Made by a program: the position numbers and the translations under genes | The notes under the pieces: generated by a model | What the model was told of the DNA's origin: nothing | Database searches by the model: none | What the model saw: the letters and a program-made list of their open reading frames with translations, nothing else | Part shown: in pieces, positions 24,648 to 32,431 of the stretch | How positions within the stretch are numbered: the stretch's first letter is position 1 | Layout: the number at the start of each line of letters is the position of its first letter | Source of the DNA: Aureispira anguillae | Lineage (GTDB): Bacteria; Bacteroidota; Bacteroidia; Chitinophagales; Saprospiraceae | Length of the DNA stretch: 64,000 nt | NCBI RefSeq assembly: GCF_026000115.1 | Contig: NZ_AP026867.1 | Coordinates: 3,591,716-3,655,715, forward strand | Direction: 5' to 3'

Positions 24648-25546
24648 AAATCATAGATACCTTACGTCCTGAGGGCGGTTCAAAGGCGGAGCAATGGTGG
24701 CAAGACCAAGGCTTTAAAAAAGTTTACCAAGAATTCAGAAAAGGCGATGCCAGTAATGATTTGAAAAAGATCAAAGATGTACGAGATGTATCGGAATTTT
24801 TTAAACTCAAAGGGTATCAATTTGGCAACTGGGTCACCCATGAGGATCGCTTTAATTATTTAGCAGCTTTAGCCGTTTGTCTATTTGATCTCAATCGAGT
24901 ACTGCGCTTTAAAGGCAATAATTTAGGCTTAGACAAACATTTAGGCGTTGCCTTTGGGGCAAGGGGCAAAAAAGGAGCTAAAGCGCATTATGAGCCATGG
25001 TCGCACATCATCAACATGACTCGTTACAAGGAAGCACATCGTTTTGATGAGCCATACACCAAACCAACTCGTTTTGTTATTTCGGGTGGAGTGGGGTCTT
25101 TTGCCCATGAGTATGGGCATTTCTTGGATTACTTCTTTGGTTCCAGAGTGGAAACAACCGCTAAAGTTTATGCTTTATCGGATGGGCATTCTACTGACCC
25201 TACACGGATTCAATACGATAAAAACAAGTACCCCATGCGCTATTTGATGGAGTCCATTTTAGAAAAGGCGTATTGGGATAGCAGCAAACGCTCTGAGTCT
25301 GCTTATGTGAAGCGAATTAAAGAGCTGCTTCCTGATCGTTATTGGGATTATTTTCTAAGTAGAAATGAGATTTTTGCTCGTTTATTTGAACAGTACATTT
25401 CTTATAAACTAAAGGAATTGAAGATTAAAAATGTCTTCCTAACTAAAACTAAGTACCACACCGCTCAATATATGCTCCTTTCGGAAATTAAAACGGTGGT
25501 GCCGCTTTTTGACAAGTTATTGATCCAAATGAGAAAGCATTTTTAA
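24644..25546 (+). CDS. Zincin-type metallopeptidase (LPD1-like)
   Basis: 300 residues. The zinc motif is His155-Glu156-x2-His159 (GSFAHEYGHFLDYFFG), and a downstream helix NEIFARLFEQYISYK offers the third ligand Glu, the pattern of the 'large polyvalent protein' zincin domain found in phage and mobile-element proteins. An N-terminal ~110 residues precede it. No signal peptide, so it acts in the cell or is packaged. I count about 13 differences in 300 residues against the E2 copy. Role could be processing of capsid proteins or host-protein cleavage. Confidence 0.8.
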   Translation: MKIIDTLRPEGGSKAEQWWQDQGFKKVYQEFRKGDASNDLKKIKDVRDVSEFFKLKGYQFGNWVTHEDRFNYLAALAVCLFDLNRVLRFKGNNLGLDKHLGVAFGARGKKGAKAHYEPWSHIINMTRYKEAHRFDEPYTKPTRFVISGGVGSFAHEYGHFLDYFFGSRVETTAKVYALSDGHSTDPTRIQYDKNKYPMRYLMESILEKAYWDSSKRSESAYVKRIKELLPDRYWDYFLSRNEIFARLFEQYISYKLKELKIKNVFLTKTKYHTAQYMLLSEIKTVVPLFDKLLIQMRKHF

Positions 25547-25573
25547 ACCTGCTCTCCATCTAAATGTTAAAAG

Positions 25574-25602
25574 AAGCTGTTCATTTTTGAGCAGCTTTTT
25601 TT
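25574..25602 (+). terminator. Rho-independent terminator
   Basis: AAGCTGTTCA (25574-25583) pairs with TGAGCAGCTT (25588-25597) and is followed by a T-run, 28 bases after the metallopeptidase stop. Confidence 0.85.
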
Positions 25603-25729
25603 ATGTCATCAAAGAAAGTCAAAAAAATACGCCATTAAATTCGACCCCTGTAATCTGAATTCTTTTCAATGCTAAAGACATGCTCTAACTTTATCTAAAA
25701 CCAATTGATTACATAAAAAATAAAAAACC

Positions 25730-26038
25730 ATGATTTTAATATTGAGCTTAATTCTAATTGGAGGGCTACTTTATTTTTTAGGCCCTAGTCCAGCTCCTTT
25801 AACAGCAATTCAAAAAGAAGAAATTGTCTATTTAGACGAAAATGAGTTTTGGGCATTGGATGGAATGGAGCAGGAAAAAACAGTGCCCTTATCCATAGAA
25901 AAACAGCCCGTAAAAAGCATTCAAAAAACAACCCGATTAAGAGATACAACCAACCAACAGCAACAACGCAAAAAAGCCGTAAAAAAGCGTAGAAAACGCA
26001 GAAAAATAGCCAAAAAGAGTCAACAAATTAATCGTTAA
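25730..26038 (+). CDS. Small membrane protein with very basic tail
   Basis: 102 residues: N-terminal transmembrane helix (ILILSLILIGGLLYFLG), an acidic middle and a C-terminal tail with Arg/Lys clusters (RKKAVKKRRKRRKIAKK). The tail suits DNA or RNA contact beneath a membrane. Only in E1. Confidence 0.6.
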   Translation: MILILSLILIGGLLYFLGPSPAPLTAIQKEEIVYLDENEFWALDGMEQEKTVPLSIEKQPVKSIQKTTRLRDTTNQQQQRKKAVKKRRKRRKIAKKSQQINR

Positions 26039-26059
26039 TTTATCTAAATTAATTCAACC

Positions 26060-26449
26060 ATGTATAGCAAATTAATCAAACTCAAAAAAGGAGCTGTCAT
26101 CACTTTGGACGGAAGCCCTTTACAACTGTCTAAAGCCGTTAATTTACGAGTCGTAGCCACCAATAAGAGCGATTCCAAGCCAGCACCCACCAAAGTCGAA
26201 CAGGGCGAACATCAACAAGATTTACCGCATCCCGTGGACAAAAAAGAAGTATTGGCTTTGGTCCAGGAGCATTTAAACAAATTGGGGCAAGACGAATATG
26301 CTTTAATGATGGACGGCATCTTTCAGGATGACGACCTAGAGGCATTAAATGGTTCCTTTAATGATCTTCATAAAACGTCTATTTATGCCGCTACGGTTAC
26401 GCATATTTCAGAATTAAAATCATTGTATCAAGCTTTAAAAAACTTGTAA
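26060..26449 (+). CDS. Conserved element protein, unknown
   Basis: 129 residues. The C-terminal ~85 residues match E2 51452-51718 (VDKKEVLALVQEHLNKLGQDEYALMMDGIF-DDD against IDKTEVLSLISTQINKLEAHEARILNTGIFDDD). No family recognised; soluble, helical. It precedes the acidic membrane protein by 3 bases in both elements. Confidence 0.65.
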   Translation: MYSKLIKLKKGAVITLDGSPLQLSKAVNLRVVATNKSDSKPAPTKVEQGEHQQDLPHPVDKKEVLALVQEHLNKLGQDEYALMMDGIFQDDDLEALNGSFNDLHKTSIYAATVTHISELKSLYQALKNL

Positions 26450-26452
26450 ACT

Positions 26453-27478
26453 ATGTCCCAAAAAGAGGAAGACAAAAACCCCATTTTAGATGCGTTTATC
26501 AACCCCTCAGAAAATGCCTCAGAAAATGAGTTAGAAAACGCTTTAGAAAATGATTCAGAAAATGGATTAGAAAATGCTAAAAAATGCGTTTTTGAACGTA
26601 AAAACGCAGAAAAAACGGAATCTGAATTTATAGAAAATGAACGGGGGCAGCACGTAGAAAATGCGGAAAAAATGAACGTAGAACCCACCGCAGAAAATGG
26701 CGAAGGAATCAGCGATGATTATGCCCCCGAAGAGAAGGAAGAAATCGAAGAAGATTTGGCGTTTGAAACGGAGGAAGATCAAGAAACCGAAGATTGGGAG
26801 TTCCCAAATGAGGACGAAGAGGAGGAGGAGGAAGAGGAGGAAGATGTTTTAGATCAGTCCATTCCTGAAGGAGGAGAAGATAAGCCCATTGATGAGCTGA
26901 TTAGTGAGGTGACAGGTGACAGCGTGAAAAACTTGGAAACCCTACGAACTTTGGGTGATCTAGTTATGGAAAAATTAGACGATTCCAAAGCCATGATCTG
27001 TAGTGCTATTAGTGGACAGCCTGCCGCTAATTATACTAGTGATAAGCGTTTGAACAAAGCTTTGCTGAATGCCTTTATCAACTATTTCAACAGCACAGAG
27101 GTCAAGGCTCCCACGCCAATGGGAACGCTTTTAATCGCTTTGGCACTTTGGGGAATGCCCACACTTGGAGCGGCTTATTTTCATAGATTACAAGCCAAAC
27201 GCCTGCAAAAAAGAAAGGCGGCTGGAGAAGAGATAGAAGAGGAAGTGGTCGAAGCAGAAACACAGAGCGATTCAGAAGATTACAGCCAGCTCAAGGAATA
27301 TAAAGAAAACCGTAGAACGTTTAGTGTACACAAAGAAACGGGCTGTTATAATCGAACGCCCAAAGGGCAATTTTGCCGTACGAGTGTTGCCGATGAAAAA
27401 CCAAGTCCTGCGATCCAAAAAATGTTAGATCAGGGCTATGATAATACAAAGATTCGAGAACTTTTATACGGGGAATAA
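26453..27478 (+). CDS. Acidic membrane protein with Glu-rich N-terminus
   Basis: 341 residues. The first ~170 are very acidic, with ENA/ENE repeats and a run of Glu (about residues 119-131). One hydrophobic segment (MGTLLIALALWGMPTLGAAYF, about 225-245) is preceded by VKAPTP and followed by a charged tail and a conserved C-terminal motif (KETGCYNRTPKGQFCRT...IREIIYGE type). E2 51724-52713 keeps the architecture. It sits directly before the packaging-type ATPase, so a membrane partner of it is plausible. Confidence 0.65.
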   Translation: MSQKEEDKNPILDAFINPSENASENELENALENDSENGLENAKKCVFERKNAEKTESEFIENERGQHVENAEKMNVEPTAENGEGISDDYAPEEKEEIEEDLAFETEEDQETEDWEFPNEDEEEEEEEEEDVLDQSIPEGGEDKPIDELISEVTGDSVKNLETLRTLGDLVMEKLDDSKAMICSAISGQPAANYTSDKRLNKALLNAFINYFNSTEVKAPTPMGTLLIALALWGMPTLGAAYFHRLQAKRLQKRKAAGEEIEEEVVEAETQSDSEDYSQLKEYKENRRTFSVHKETGCYNRTPKGQFCRTSVADEKPSPAIQKMLDQGYDNTKIRELLYGE

Positions 27479-27480
27479 GC

Positions 27481-28191
27481 ATGAGCAACCATCCATTTTT
27501 TTTAGCCTATTTTGGTAAACCACATTCAGGAAAAACCTACGATCTACAACAGTTTGTGAAGCGTTGTGGACGAGAGACTATTTTTGTGTACAATTCGGGA
27601 CATGAAAAAGACTGGAGAGGCTTTATTGAAATTGAACTGCATTCGGATTCCAAAAGCAAGAAGCTCTATTTTAGTTACAAAGGAAGGGACTATTTGTTTG
27701 AGAAACATTTTATGAAAAAGTTCAAAGGCAAAAAAGTCAAAGCTATGATGGCCGATGAAAAGCTAACCGAGCAATTATTGTACAAGGCGCTTTCAAAAAA
27801 GGGCTACAAAGGTTTGTTTTTTATCATAGACGATGCCACCAATGTTTTCTCTGCTCAATTGACCCAAGCACAAAAAGCTTGTTTTTATCGTGCTAAGCAC
27901 GTAGGAATTTGGTTTGCCTTGGTGTTTCACGATCCGAACATGTTCCCCAATGGTGCATGGGGAGCCTTGACTTTAGCAAGATTCTTTAAAAACAATGTGG
28001 CACCACCCAGCAAGAAACAAAGAATCATTCCACACTTTCCAGAAGTCATGCAAGCTTTTAAAATCTTGCGCACGGCTCCTGTTTACAGCCATTGTACCTT
28101 AATTATGGATTCAGGACAACTGGTGGTGAAACGAGCCAAACCACGATTAAATCCTAAAAAGGTAAAACCTATTATCATTCATAAAAAATAA
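27481..28191 (+). CDS. P-loop ATPase, candidate genome-packaging ATPase
   Basis: 236 residues. Walker A is GKPHSGKT at 12-19, Walker B FFIIDDAT at 113-120, followed by a FYRAKHVGIWFALVFHDPNMFPNGAW segment that has the position and shape of the polar/sensor motif of FtsK-HerA and A32-like viral packaging ATPases, ending in FFKNN. Zot-type ATPases are the main alternative. The E2 copy 52732-53421 is highly similar, the best-kept protein of the capsid region outside the recombined block. It lies two bases after the acidic membrane protein. Confidence 0.7.
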   Translation: MSNHPFFLAYFGKPHSGKTYDLQQFVKRCGRETIFVYNSGHEKDWRGFIEIELHSDSKSKKLYFSYKGRDYLFEKHFMKKFKGKKVKAMMADEKLTEQLLYKALSKKGYKGLFFIIDDATNVFSAQLTQAQKACFYRAKHVGIWFALVFHDPNMFPNGAWGALTLARFFKNNVAPPSKKQRIIPHFPEVMQAFKILRTAPVYSHCTLIMDSGQLVVKRAKPRLNPKKVKPIIIHKK

Positions 28192-28196
28192 AATCA

Positions 28197-28643
28197 ATGC
28201 TATTAGAATTATTATTAGAACAGCAAAAACCACAATTAAAGAAAGATTTAGAAAAGGTCATTGAACAGCTCTTGACTTCTATTGCGGACAGTAAGCAATT
28301 AAATCCCTTTGAATTGGTCTTAAAATTATCCGCTAAAAAGGGACAAGCGATTGGGCAGATTTTCACCCCTCAAAAGAAATTGTTGTACGATTTTGACGCA
28401 GGCGAAGAAATCAGCGGTTTGTTTGAACATCAATTGGGGCGCTTGCCTGAAATCGCTAAAAAAGCAGTCTTAGCCAAAGTGGGGCATCAAACCATTAGTG
28501 CTCAGGTCGCTCAAAGTTTAGAACACGGAGGAGCTATTTTGGTACGTTATGATAAAAATTATCAATTAGAATACTTTCAACAACTTGAAAAAAAGCTAAA
28601 ACGTATTGATATAGATCATTTTTTTGCTAATATTAAAATATAA
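28197..28643 (+). CDS. Conserved element protein, unknown
   Basis: 148 residues, soluble, no family recognised. It matches E2 53424-53867 at SIADSKQLNPFEL against DVADKNQLNPFDL and at the C-terminus (IDIDHFFANIKI against IDIDEFFATLAI). It follows the ATPase by five bases in E1 and two in E2, so it is probably its partner. Confidence 0.65.
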   Translation: MLLELLLEQQKPQLKKDLEKVIEQLLTSIADSKQLNPFELVLKLSAKKGQAIGQIFTPQKKLLYDFDAGEEISGLFEHQLGRLPEIAKKAVLAKVGHQTISAQVAQSLEHGGAILVRYDKNYQLEYFQQLEKKLKRIDIDHFFANIKI

Positions 28644-28728
28644 ATGAATTGGTTTAGCATTCTTTCGTTTTAGATAAAGATTAGGGCTTGCTTAAGCTTC
28701 TTGGGTGTTTGGATATTAGATATTAGAT

Positions 28729-28851
28729 GTTAGATCATAGATATTAGACTCCCAATAAACTACAGTCTAATATCTATGATCTAACAGCAAAGCGATCTAA
28801 AAACGAAGTGATCTAAAAACAGCAAAGCGATCTAAAAACAAAGTGATCTAA
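28729..28851. repeat. Perfect 22-bp inverted repeat plus four GATCTAAAAAC direct repeats
   Basis: Arms 28729-28750 and 28764-28785 are exact reverse complements; then come four copies of an AAAGYGATCTAA unit up to 28851. Sequence style (TTAGATATTAGAT, GCGATCTAA) is that of the chromosomal hairpin at 4948-5018. It fills the 241-base gap 28644-28884. Confidence 0.8.
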
Positions 28852-28884
28852 TGAAAACAATTTAAAGCATAAAAAAAGTTTATT

Positions 28885-29316
28885 ATGAACCGTCAAGAAG
28901 CTATTTTGACCGTTCAACCTCCATTCCCTAAAAAGCAATTGGGGCGATACCGCTCCGTAAAAGGCATTTATCTCATTCGTTTTAACGATCAAGTAATTTA
29001 CATTGGTGCGTCTAAAAATATCTACAAGGGTATTTCTAGGCTCTACCAAAAAGGCGGCGTATTGTCCCACTTATCCTTTGAACGTTGCACCTTTGAAGTC
29101 ATTCTGTCCAATCTCAAAAAAGGCAGTATTGAGCAGGCTTTAAAAGGTAAATTTAAGCCAAAAAACAACCATCAAGCGAAGACCTTGATCAAGTATCAAT
29201 TTTACCGAAAACATCAACATCAACGCATTTTGGTGGCCTATCAAACGCAAAGTAGGTTTAGCCAAGGCGAACACAAAAGCGATTCTGAAAACCAACCTAA
29301 AACCAATTCAAAATGA
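28885..29316 (+). CDS. GIY-YIG endonuclease-like protein
   Basis: 143 residues. The GIY motif (KGIYLIRF) and YIG motif (QVIYIGASKNIYKGISRL) are in order, with an Arg on the following helix and a possible catalytic Glu further on (about 92). Single-domain form, as in small phage nucleases. E2 homologue 53908-54315 keeps all of it. Its stop overlaps the amidase start by four bases, so the two are translationally coupled. Confidence 0.8.
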   Translation: MNRQEAILTVQPPFPKKQLGRYRSVKGIYLIRFNDQVIYIGASKNIYKGISRLYQKGGVLSHLSFERCTFEVILSNLKKGSIEQALKGKFKPKNNHQAKTLIKYQFYRKHQHQRILVAYQTQSRFSQGEHKSDSENQPKTNSK

Positions 29317-29906
29317 TGGTTATTTTAGACAATGGGCACGGGGGAATGATTGGAGGCAATTATCAAACCTTGGGCAAGCAATACCAATTTAAGGACGGCA
29401 CCACTATTTATGAGGGTGAATTTAACCGTGCCATCAAAGCAAGGGTCGCTGAGCTGTTGACCGCTAAAGGAATTCCTTATTACGATTTGGTGCCTGAAAA
29501 CAAGGACATTTCCCTCAAGGAACGTATTCGGCGAGCCAATGCCATCCACCAACAATACAAGGGCAAAACCTTTTTGATTTCTATCCATGCGGATGCAGGA
29601 GGAGGAAGCGGAGCTGGGGTCTTTATTGCCAAACAGTCTAGTCAAAAGAGCCTATACTATGCCACTTGGGCTAGGGATCTATTCTCACAGCATTTTCCAG
29701 AAAGCAAGCATCGAGGCATCAAACGCAGGAATTTTTATGTCTTGCGTTACTCCTTCATGCCTGCCATTCTCCTGGAGAATTTCTTTATGGACAACGAGCA
29801 GGAATGCAAAACCTATTTGTTGACACAAAAAGGCAGGGATAGGATAGCTGGGTATATCGTTGATTTGATTCAAAATATTTTAGAACACGGAGATTTAGTC
29901 GCTTAG
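29313..29906 (+). CDS. N-acetylmuramoyl-L-alanine amidase (Amidase_3)
   Basis: 197 residues. Zinc ligands His9 (LDNGHGG), Glu34 or 36 (YEGEFNRAI) and His92 (SIHADAG), and the catalytic Glu in AILLENFFMDN are present. It cleaves the amide between muramic acid and the stem peptide. There is no signal peptide, so it would be released by lysis or carried in the particle to open the wall on entry. Same gene order with GIY-YIG and a membrane protein in E2 (54339-54929). Confidence 0.88.
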   Translation: MMVILDNGHGGMIGGNYQTLGKQYQFKDGTTIYEGEFNRAIKARVAELLTAKGIPYYDLVPENKDISLKERIRRANAIHQQYKGKTFLISIHADAGGGSGAGVFIAKQSSQKSLYYATWARDLFSQHFPESKHRGIKRRNFYVLRYSFMPAILLENFFMDNEQECKTYLLTQKGRDRIAGYIVDLIQNILEHGDLVA

Positions 29907-29909
29907 CCT

Positions 29910-30560
29910 ATGAAATTTAATAAAGATAATGTTCAATTTATAGCCCTTTTATTACTGATTGGTTATAGCCTTTTTTTGCAGGAATGCCGACAAGGAACCA
30001 AGAATGAGCAGCCCATTTATAGGGTTGATACTTTGGTTAAAATGGATACCATTTTGCCACCACCTGTTATTGTGCAACTGCCTAGGCAAAGCATTCCTAA
30101 GCCAATGATTATTTATATAGATAGTACTAAAAATATTGTTCATAAAGCGCTAATTGATACCAGTAAACATCGTCCAGCTCATGTTTATCAGGACAGCTTA
30201 GAAGATGAAAATCTAACGCTTTATTATAGTTCTATTGTAAATGGAGAGTTGCTTAAAAATAGTTTGGATTATCGGCTTAAGATTCCCAAACAGATCACTA
30301 AAACCGTAGAAATTACAAAACCTGTTCCCCTTCCTGTTAGCTCTTTGCTGCTAACGGGTAGCGTGGGCACTAGTATTAATTCCTTTAATAGTGTTCGTTT
30401 GGGACTGCAATTTGTTAGCGCAAAAGGCTGGGCACTGGGCTATGATTACGATCTATTGCAGAACATTCATTCGGTTAATTTGGGAGTTAAATTCGTCCAA
30501 TTCCCCCCAAAAGGAGCTAAAAAGAAGAAAAGGCGTAATTTTGTGCGTAATTTTTTTTAG
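29910..30560 (+). CDS. Membrane-anchored beta-rich protein, spanin-like position
   Basis: 216 residues: one N-terminal transmembrane helix (FIALLLLIGYSLFLQ), a Pro-rich stretch (DTILPPPVIVQLPRQSIPKP), the motif YQDSLEDENLTLYY and a C-terminal beta region of outer-membrane flavour (LGLQFVSAKGWALGYDYDL) ending in Lys/Arg. E2 54929-55534 is homologous. The position behind an amidase and the design (inner-membrane anchor, periplasmic rod, beta end) would fit a spanin or an envelope-crossing part; not proven. Confidence 0.6.
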   Translation: MKFNKDNVQFIALLLLIGYSLFLQECRQGTKNEQPIYRVDTLVKMDTILPPPVIVQLPRQSIPKPMIIYIDSTKNIVHKALIDTSKHRPAHVYQDSLEDENLTLYYSSIVNGELLKNSLDYRLKIPKQITKTVEITKPVPLPVSSLLLTGSVGTSINSFNSVRLGLQFVSAKGWALGYDYDLLQNIHSVNLGVKFVQFPPKGAKKKKRRNFVRNFF

Positions 30561-30674
30561 CCCACCTGCTAGGCTTCAATAAACACCTGATTTAGCACCC
30601 TTTTCTAGCATTCAAAAAACAATTCAAAAATACTAAAAAGTACGCCACTAAATGCCCTCAAAGCGGCTTTAAAA

Positions 30675-30707
30675 TTGGGATTTCCAGCCTTTTTTGCTGC
30701 ATCTTTG
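30675..30707 (+). promoter_or_regulatory. Candidate late promoter of E1
   Basis: TTG at 30675-30677 and CATCTTTG at 30700-30707 approximate the Bacteroidota -33 / -7 boxes; E2 has TTGCGCCATCTTTGTA in the same place (55699-55715) although the surrounding DNA differs. It lies about 90 bases before the capsid-block genes. Confidence 0.55.
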
Positions 30708-30796
30708 TGTAGACGAAAATAACAAAAAACAAGAAAGAAAGCTAAACCTTAAAACACTTTTAGAATGTACCACTAAACCAAAAACCATTGACATTA

Positions 30797-30943
30797 ATGG
30801 ACAAAATCAATTTATTACCTGATGAATCTGAGCACGATGTAAGAATCCGATTTTTTGTAGATCCTTTGAGTTTGGGTATGACCCTAACAGGAGTGCTACT
30901 CTTAATGGTTATTTATCATCGTGTGCTAAAAACAAACGGATGA
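30797..30943 (+). CDS. Small single-helix membrane protein
   Basis: 48 residues: a charged N-terminus (MDKINLLPDESEHDVRIRFF) and one transmembrane helix (LSLGMTLTGVLLLMVIYH). Too short for usual gene calling. The stop overlaps the next start in ATGA, and E2 has a like gene in the same place (55761-55877), which supports it. Confidence 0.65.
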   Translation: MDKINLLPDESEHDVRIRFFVDPLSLGMTLTGVLLLMVIYHRVLKTNG

Positions 30944-31275
30944 AAGAAATAAGCAAAGCCCTTTTTACTTGGTTGGTTGGATTGTTTAACGTTGGAATCT
31001 ATAATTTGAGCGATGGCATGGATAGTTTGCTCTTAGCCTTGCACAAAAACGGTATCGAACGACAAGCCAACGAACTGTTAAGGCTTTACCAACTGGTCGA
31101 ACATCAACAAGAAATCTTAGTGATTTTAGATGTTTTTAAATGCCTCTTTATGTTGATTAGCATTGTCTTTTTATTCATTGTCAATCAGCCTAGAATTTGC
31201 CGTTTTTTTACCGCTGTTTATCGTAAGATACAGCAATTTTACCGCTTTCTTAAACGAAAGTTCCAAGCTTCCTAA
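30940..31275 (+). CDS. Two-helix membrane protein of the capsid block
   Basis: 111 residues, homologous to E2 55879-56226 (FTWLVGLFNVGIYNLSDGMDSLL against FSWILGLFNVGVYCADGVDSLI). Amphipathic N-terminus, an EL-RLYQLVEHQQEIL helix and a transmembrane segment (FMLISIVFLFIVN), then a basic tail. Not recognised in other families; candidate membrane component of the particle, since it comes right before the capsid candidate. Confidence 0.65.
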   Translation: MKEISKALFTWLVGLFNVGIYNLSDGMDSLLLALHKNGIERQANELLRLYQLVEHQQEILVILDVFKCLFMLISIVFLFIVNQPRICRFFTAVYRKIQQFYRFLKRKFQAS

Positions 31276-31345
31276 GTAGAGGTTTATCCTATACTTACAT
31301 TTTATTAACAACCTTATCATTCAAACCAACAAAATTCCTTCTCTT

Positions 31346-32071
31346 ATGAAAGTTAGAGTATTTTTTCCTGTAGGCAACCAGTATTATTTACCTTCTCCAT
31401 GGGTAGAAATCAATGGAGAGCGTTCTTTTGAGCCTGTAGAAAACCAACCTCAATACAAATTAGCTGCTGTCGTAGAACAAGCCGTGCAAAAAGGAACCGC
31501 TATCATTGACAAGAGCATGTCCATGGGCGATTGCTACAAGGTAAAAGCCATTACGCCTAGAGCAAGCAACAAAGAAAACAGCGACAAGGTGGAGTACAGC
31601 CAAATTGAAGTCATTATCGAAACGGCTACCGATGCTGAAGCCAAAGTTTGTTTGGGCATGTCGGATCTTGGTTTGGAAATCTTTGATGGAGCACAGGTGG
31701 TCAAAGGTAGCCCTGTCATTGGCGGTACCTTTAAAGACAACACCTTAAATGTAATTGGTCGCCTAGCCAATCATGGTTTGTTGCAAATTACAGGCGCTCG
31801 TTTCCTTGCCAGTAATGATAATGTTTATTCATATAGCCCAAGGTTTAAAACCTATTCTCATGTTGGAGAGGTCATCAACGATAAGCGTTTGCATTATCCA
31901 AAATCTTCTTCTAACGATGAAAACACAGAGATCCGCACCATGGACAGCAATTATCTGACAGAAAAAGGACTTAGCCTAGTCTTGGACGGCATGAACTTTA
32001 TTGAGTTTACTGTTCCTGTGGGTGAAGAGCTGACCATCACCTTATATACTGCCTTTACGCCGATTCGCTAG
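31346..32071 (+). CDS. Candidate major capsid protein of E1
   Basis: 241 residues, soluble, without transmembrane segment, predicted beta-rich (alternating strands such as YSQIEVIIETAT, KVCLGMSDLGLEIF and LTITLYTAF). It is homologous to E2 56214-56903 (shared GGTF-TL-II-RLA-G core and closing LDG ... LT-TL-F). It is the only sizeable non-membrane protein in the block and is followed by a strong terminator in both elements, as expected for a highly made structural protein. The length is in the range of small double-jelly-roll capsid proteins. No motif proves it. Confidence 0.45.
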   Translation: MKVRVFFPVGNQYYLPSPWVEINGERSFEPVENQPQYKLAAVVEQAVQKGTAIIDKSMSMGDCYKVKAITPRASNKENSDKVEYSQIEVIIETATDAEAKVCLGMSDLGLEIFDGAQVVKGSPVIGGTFKDNTLNVIGRLANHGLLQITGARFLASNDNVYSYSPRFKTYSHVGEVINDKRLHYPKSSSNDENTEIRTMDSNYLTEKGLSLVLDGMNFIEFTVPVGEELTITLYTAFTPIR

Positions 32072-32104
32072 AAGAACACCGCTAAAGCACAATAACAAGC
32101 AGAG

Positions 32105-32133
32105 CGCCAATACGATTCCGTATTGGCGTTTTT
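32105..32133 (+). terminator. Terminator after the capsid candidate
   Basis: CGCCAATACG (32105-32114) pairs perfectly with CGTATTGGCG (32119-32128) around ATTC, followed by TTTTT. E2 has a terminator at the same point (56941-57036). Confidence 0.92.
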
Positions 32134-32155
32134 CCCAACCCTAAACCAATAAAAG

Positions 32156-32431
32156 ATGGCAGCAGCAGCAGAAGGCTTTAGTTTTGAGGATATAGAAATA
32201 GGCGACATCCTATCCGATATTAATATTGGAAACCATGGAATGAGCAGCAAAGAGGTCGCCGCAATGATGATTGGGGTGATGCAAGCGCAAGAGAGCAAGA
32301 AACGAGAACAGGAAAAAGATGTGATGCAAGACCGTGAACGCCGATTGATTATTGGCGTGGGAGCTTCTATTGGCTTAGGCTTGTTTCTCTTAATCATATA
32401 TTTAATCGCATTAAAACTAAATAGATCGTGA
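32156..32431 (+). CDS. Small membrane protein of the capsid block
   Basis: 91 residues: N-terminal DINIGNHGMSSKEVAAM motif, a charged coiled coil and a C-terminal transmembrane helix (LIIGVGASIGLGLFLLIIYLI). The E2 homologue 57049-57306 shares NIGNHGM and the same layout. The stop overlaps the next start (GTG/ATG region 32428-32431). Candidate particle membrane protein. Confidence 0.65.
   Translation: MAAAAEGFSFEDIEIGDILSDINIGNHGMSSKEVAAMMIGVMQAQESKKREQEKDVMQDRERRLIIGVGASIGLGLFLLIIYLIALKLNRS

Larger units (their letters stand above)
24391..25545 (+). repeat. Near-identical block shared with E2 (copy 1)
   Basis: From the terminator ahead of the 51-residue protein to the end of the metallopeptidase, the DNA is almost the same as 49286-50441, while flanking genes are much more diverged. 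It points to recent recombination between the two elements, or to a mobile gene pair. Confidence 0.85.

Noticed and set aside
27481-28191. Assignment to the FLiP (Finnlakeviridae) or PRD1 group
   Set aside because: Motifs of the ATPase and general design fit several tail-less groups; without structural comparison a named family is not justified.
28729-28851. Repeats looking like a short CRISPR array
   Set aside because: The units are 16-17 bases with no spacers of constant length, no cas genes, and they are parts of an inverted-repeat family.
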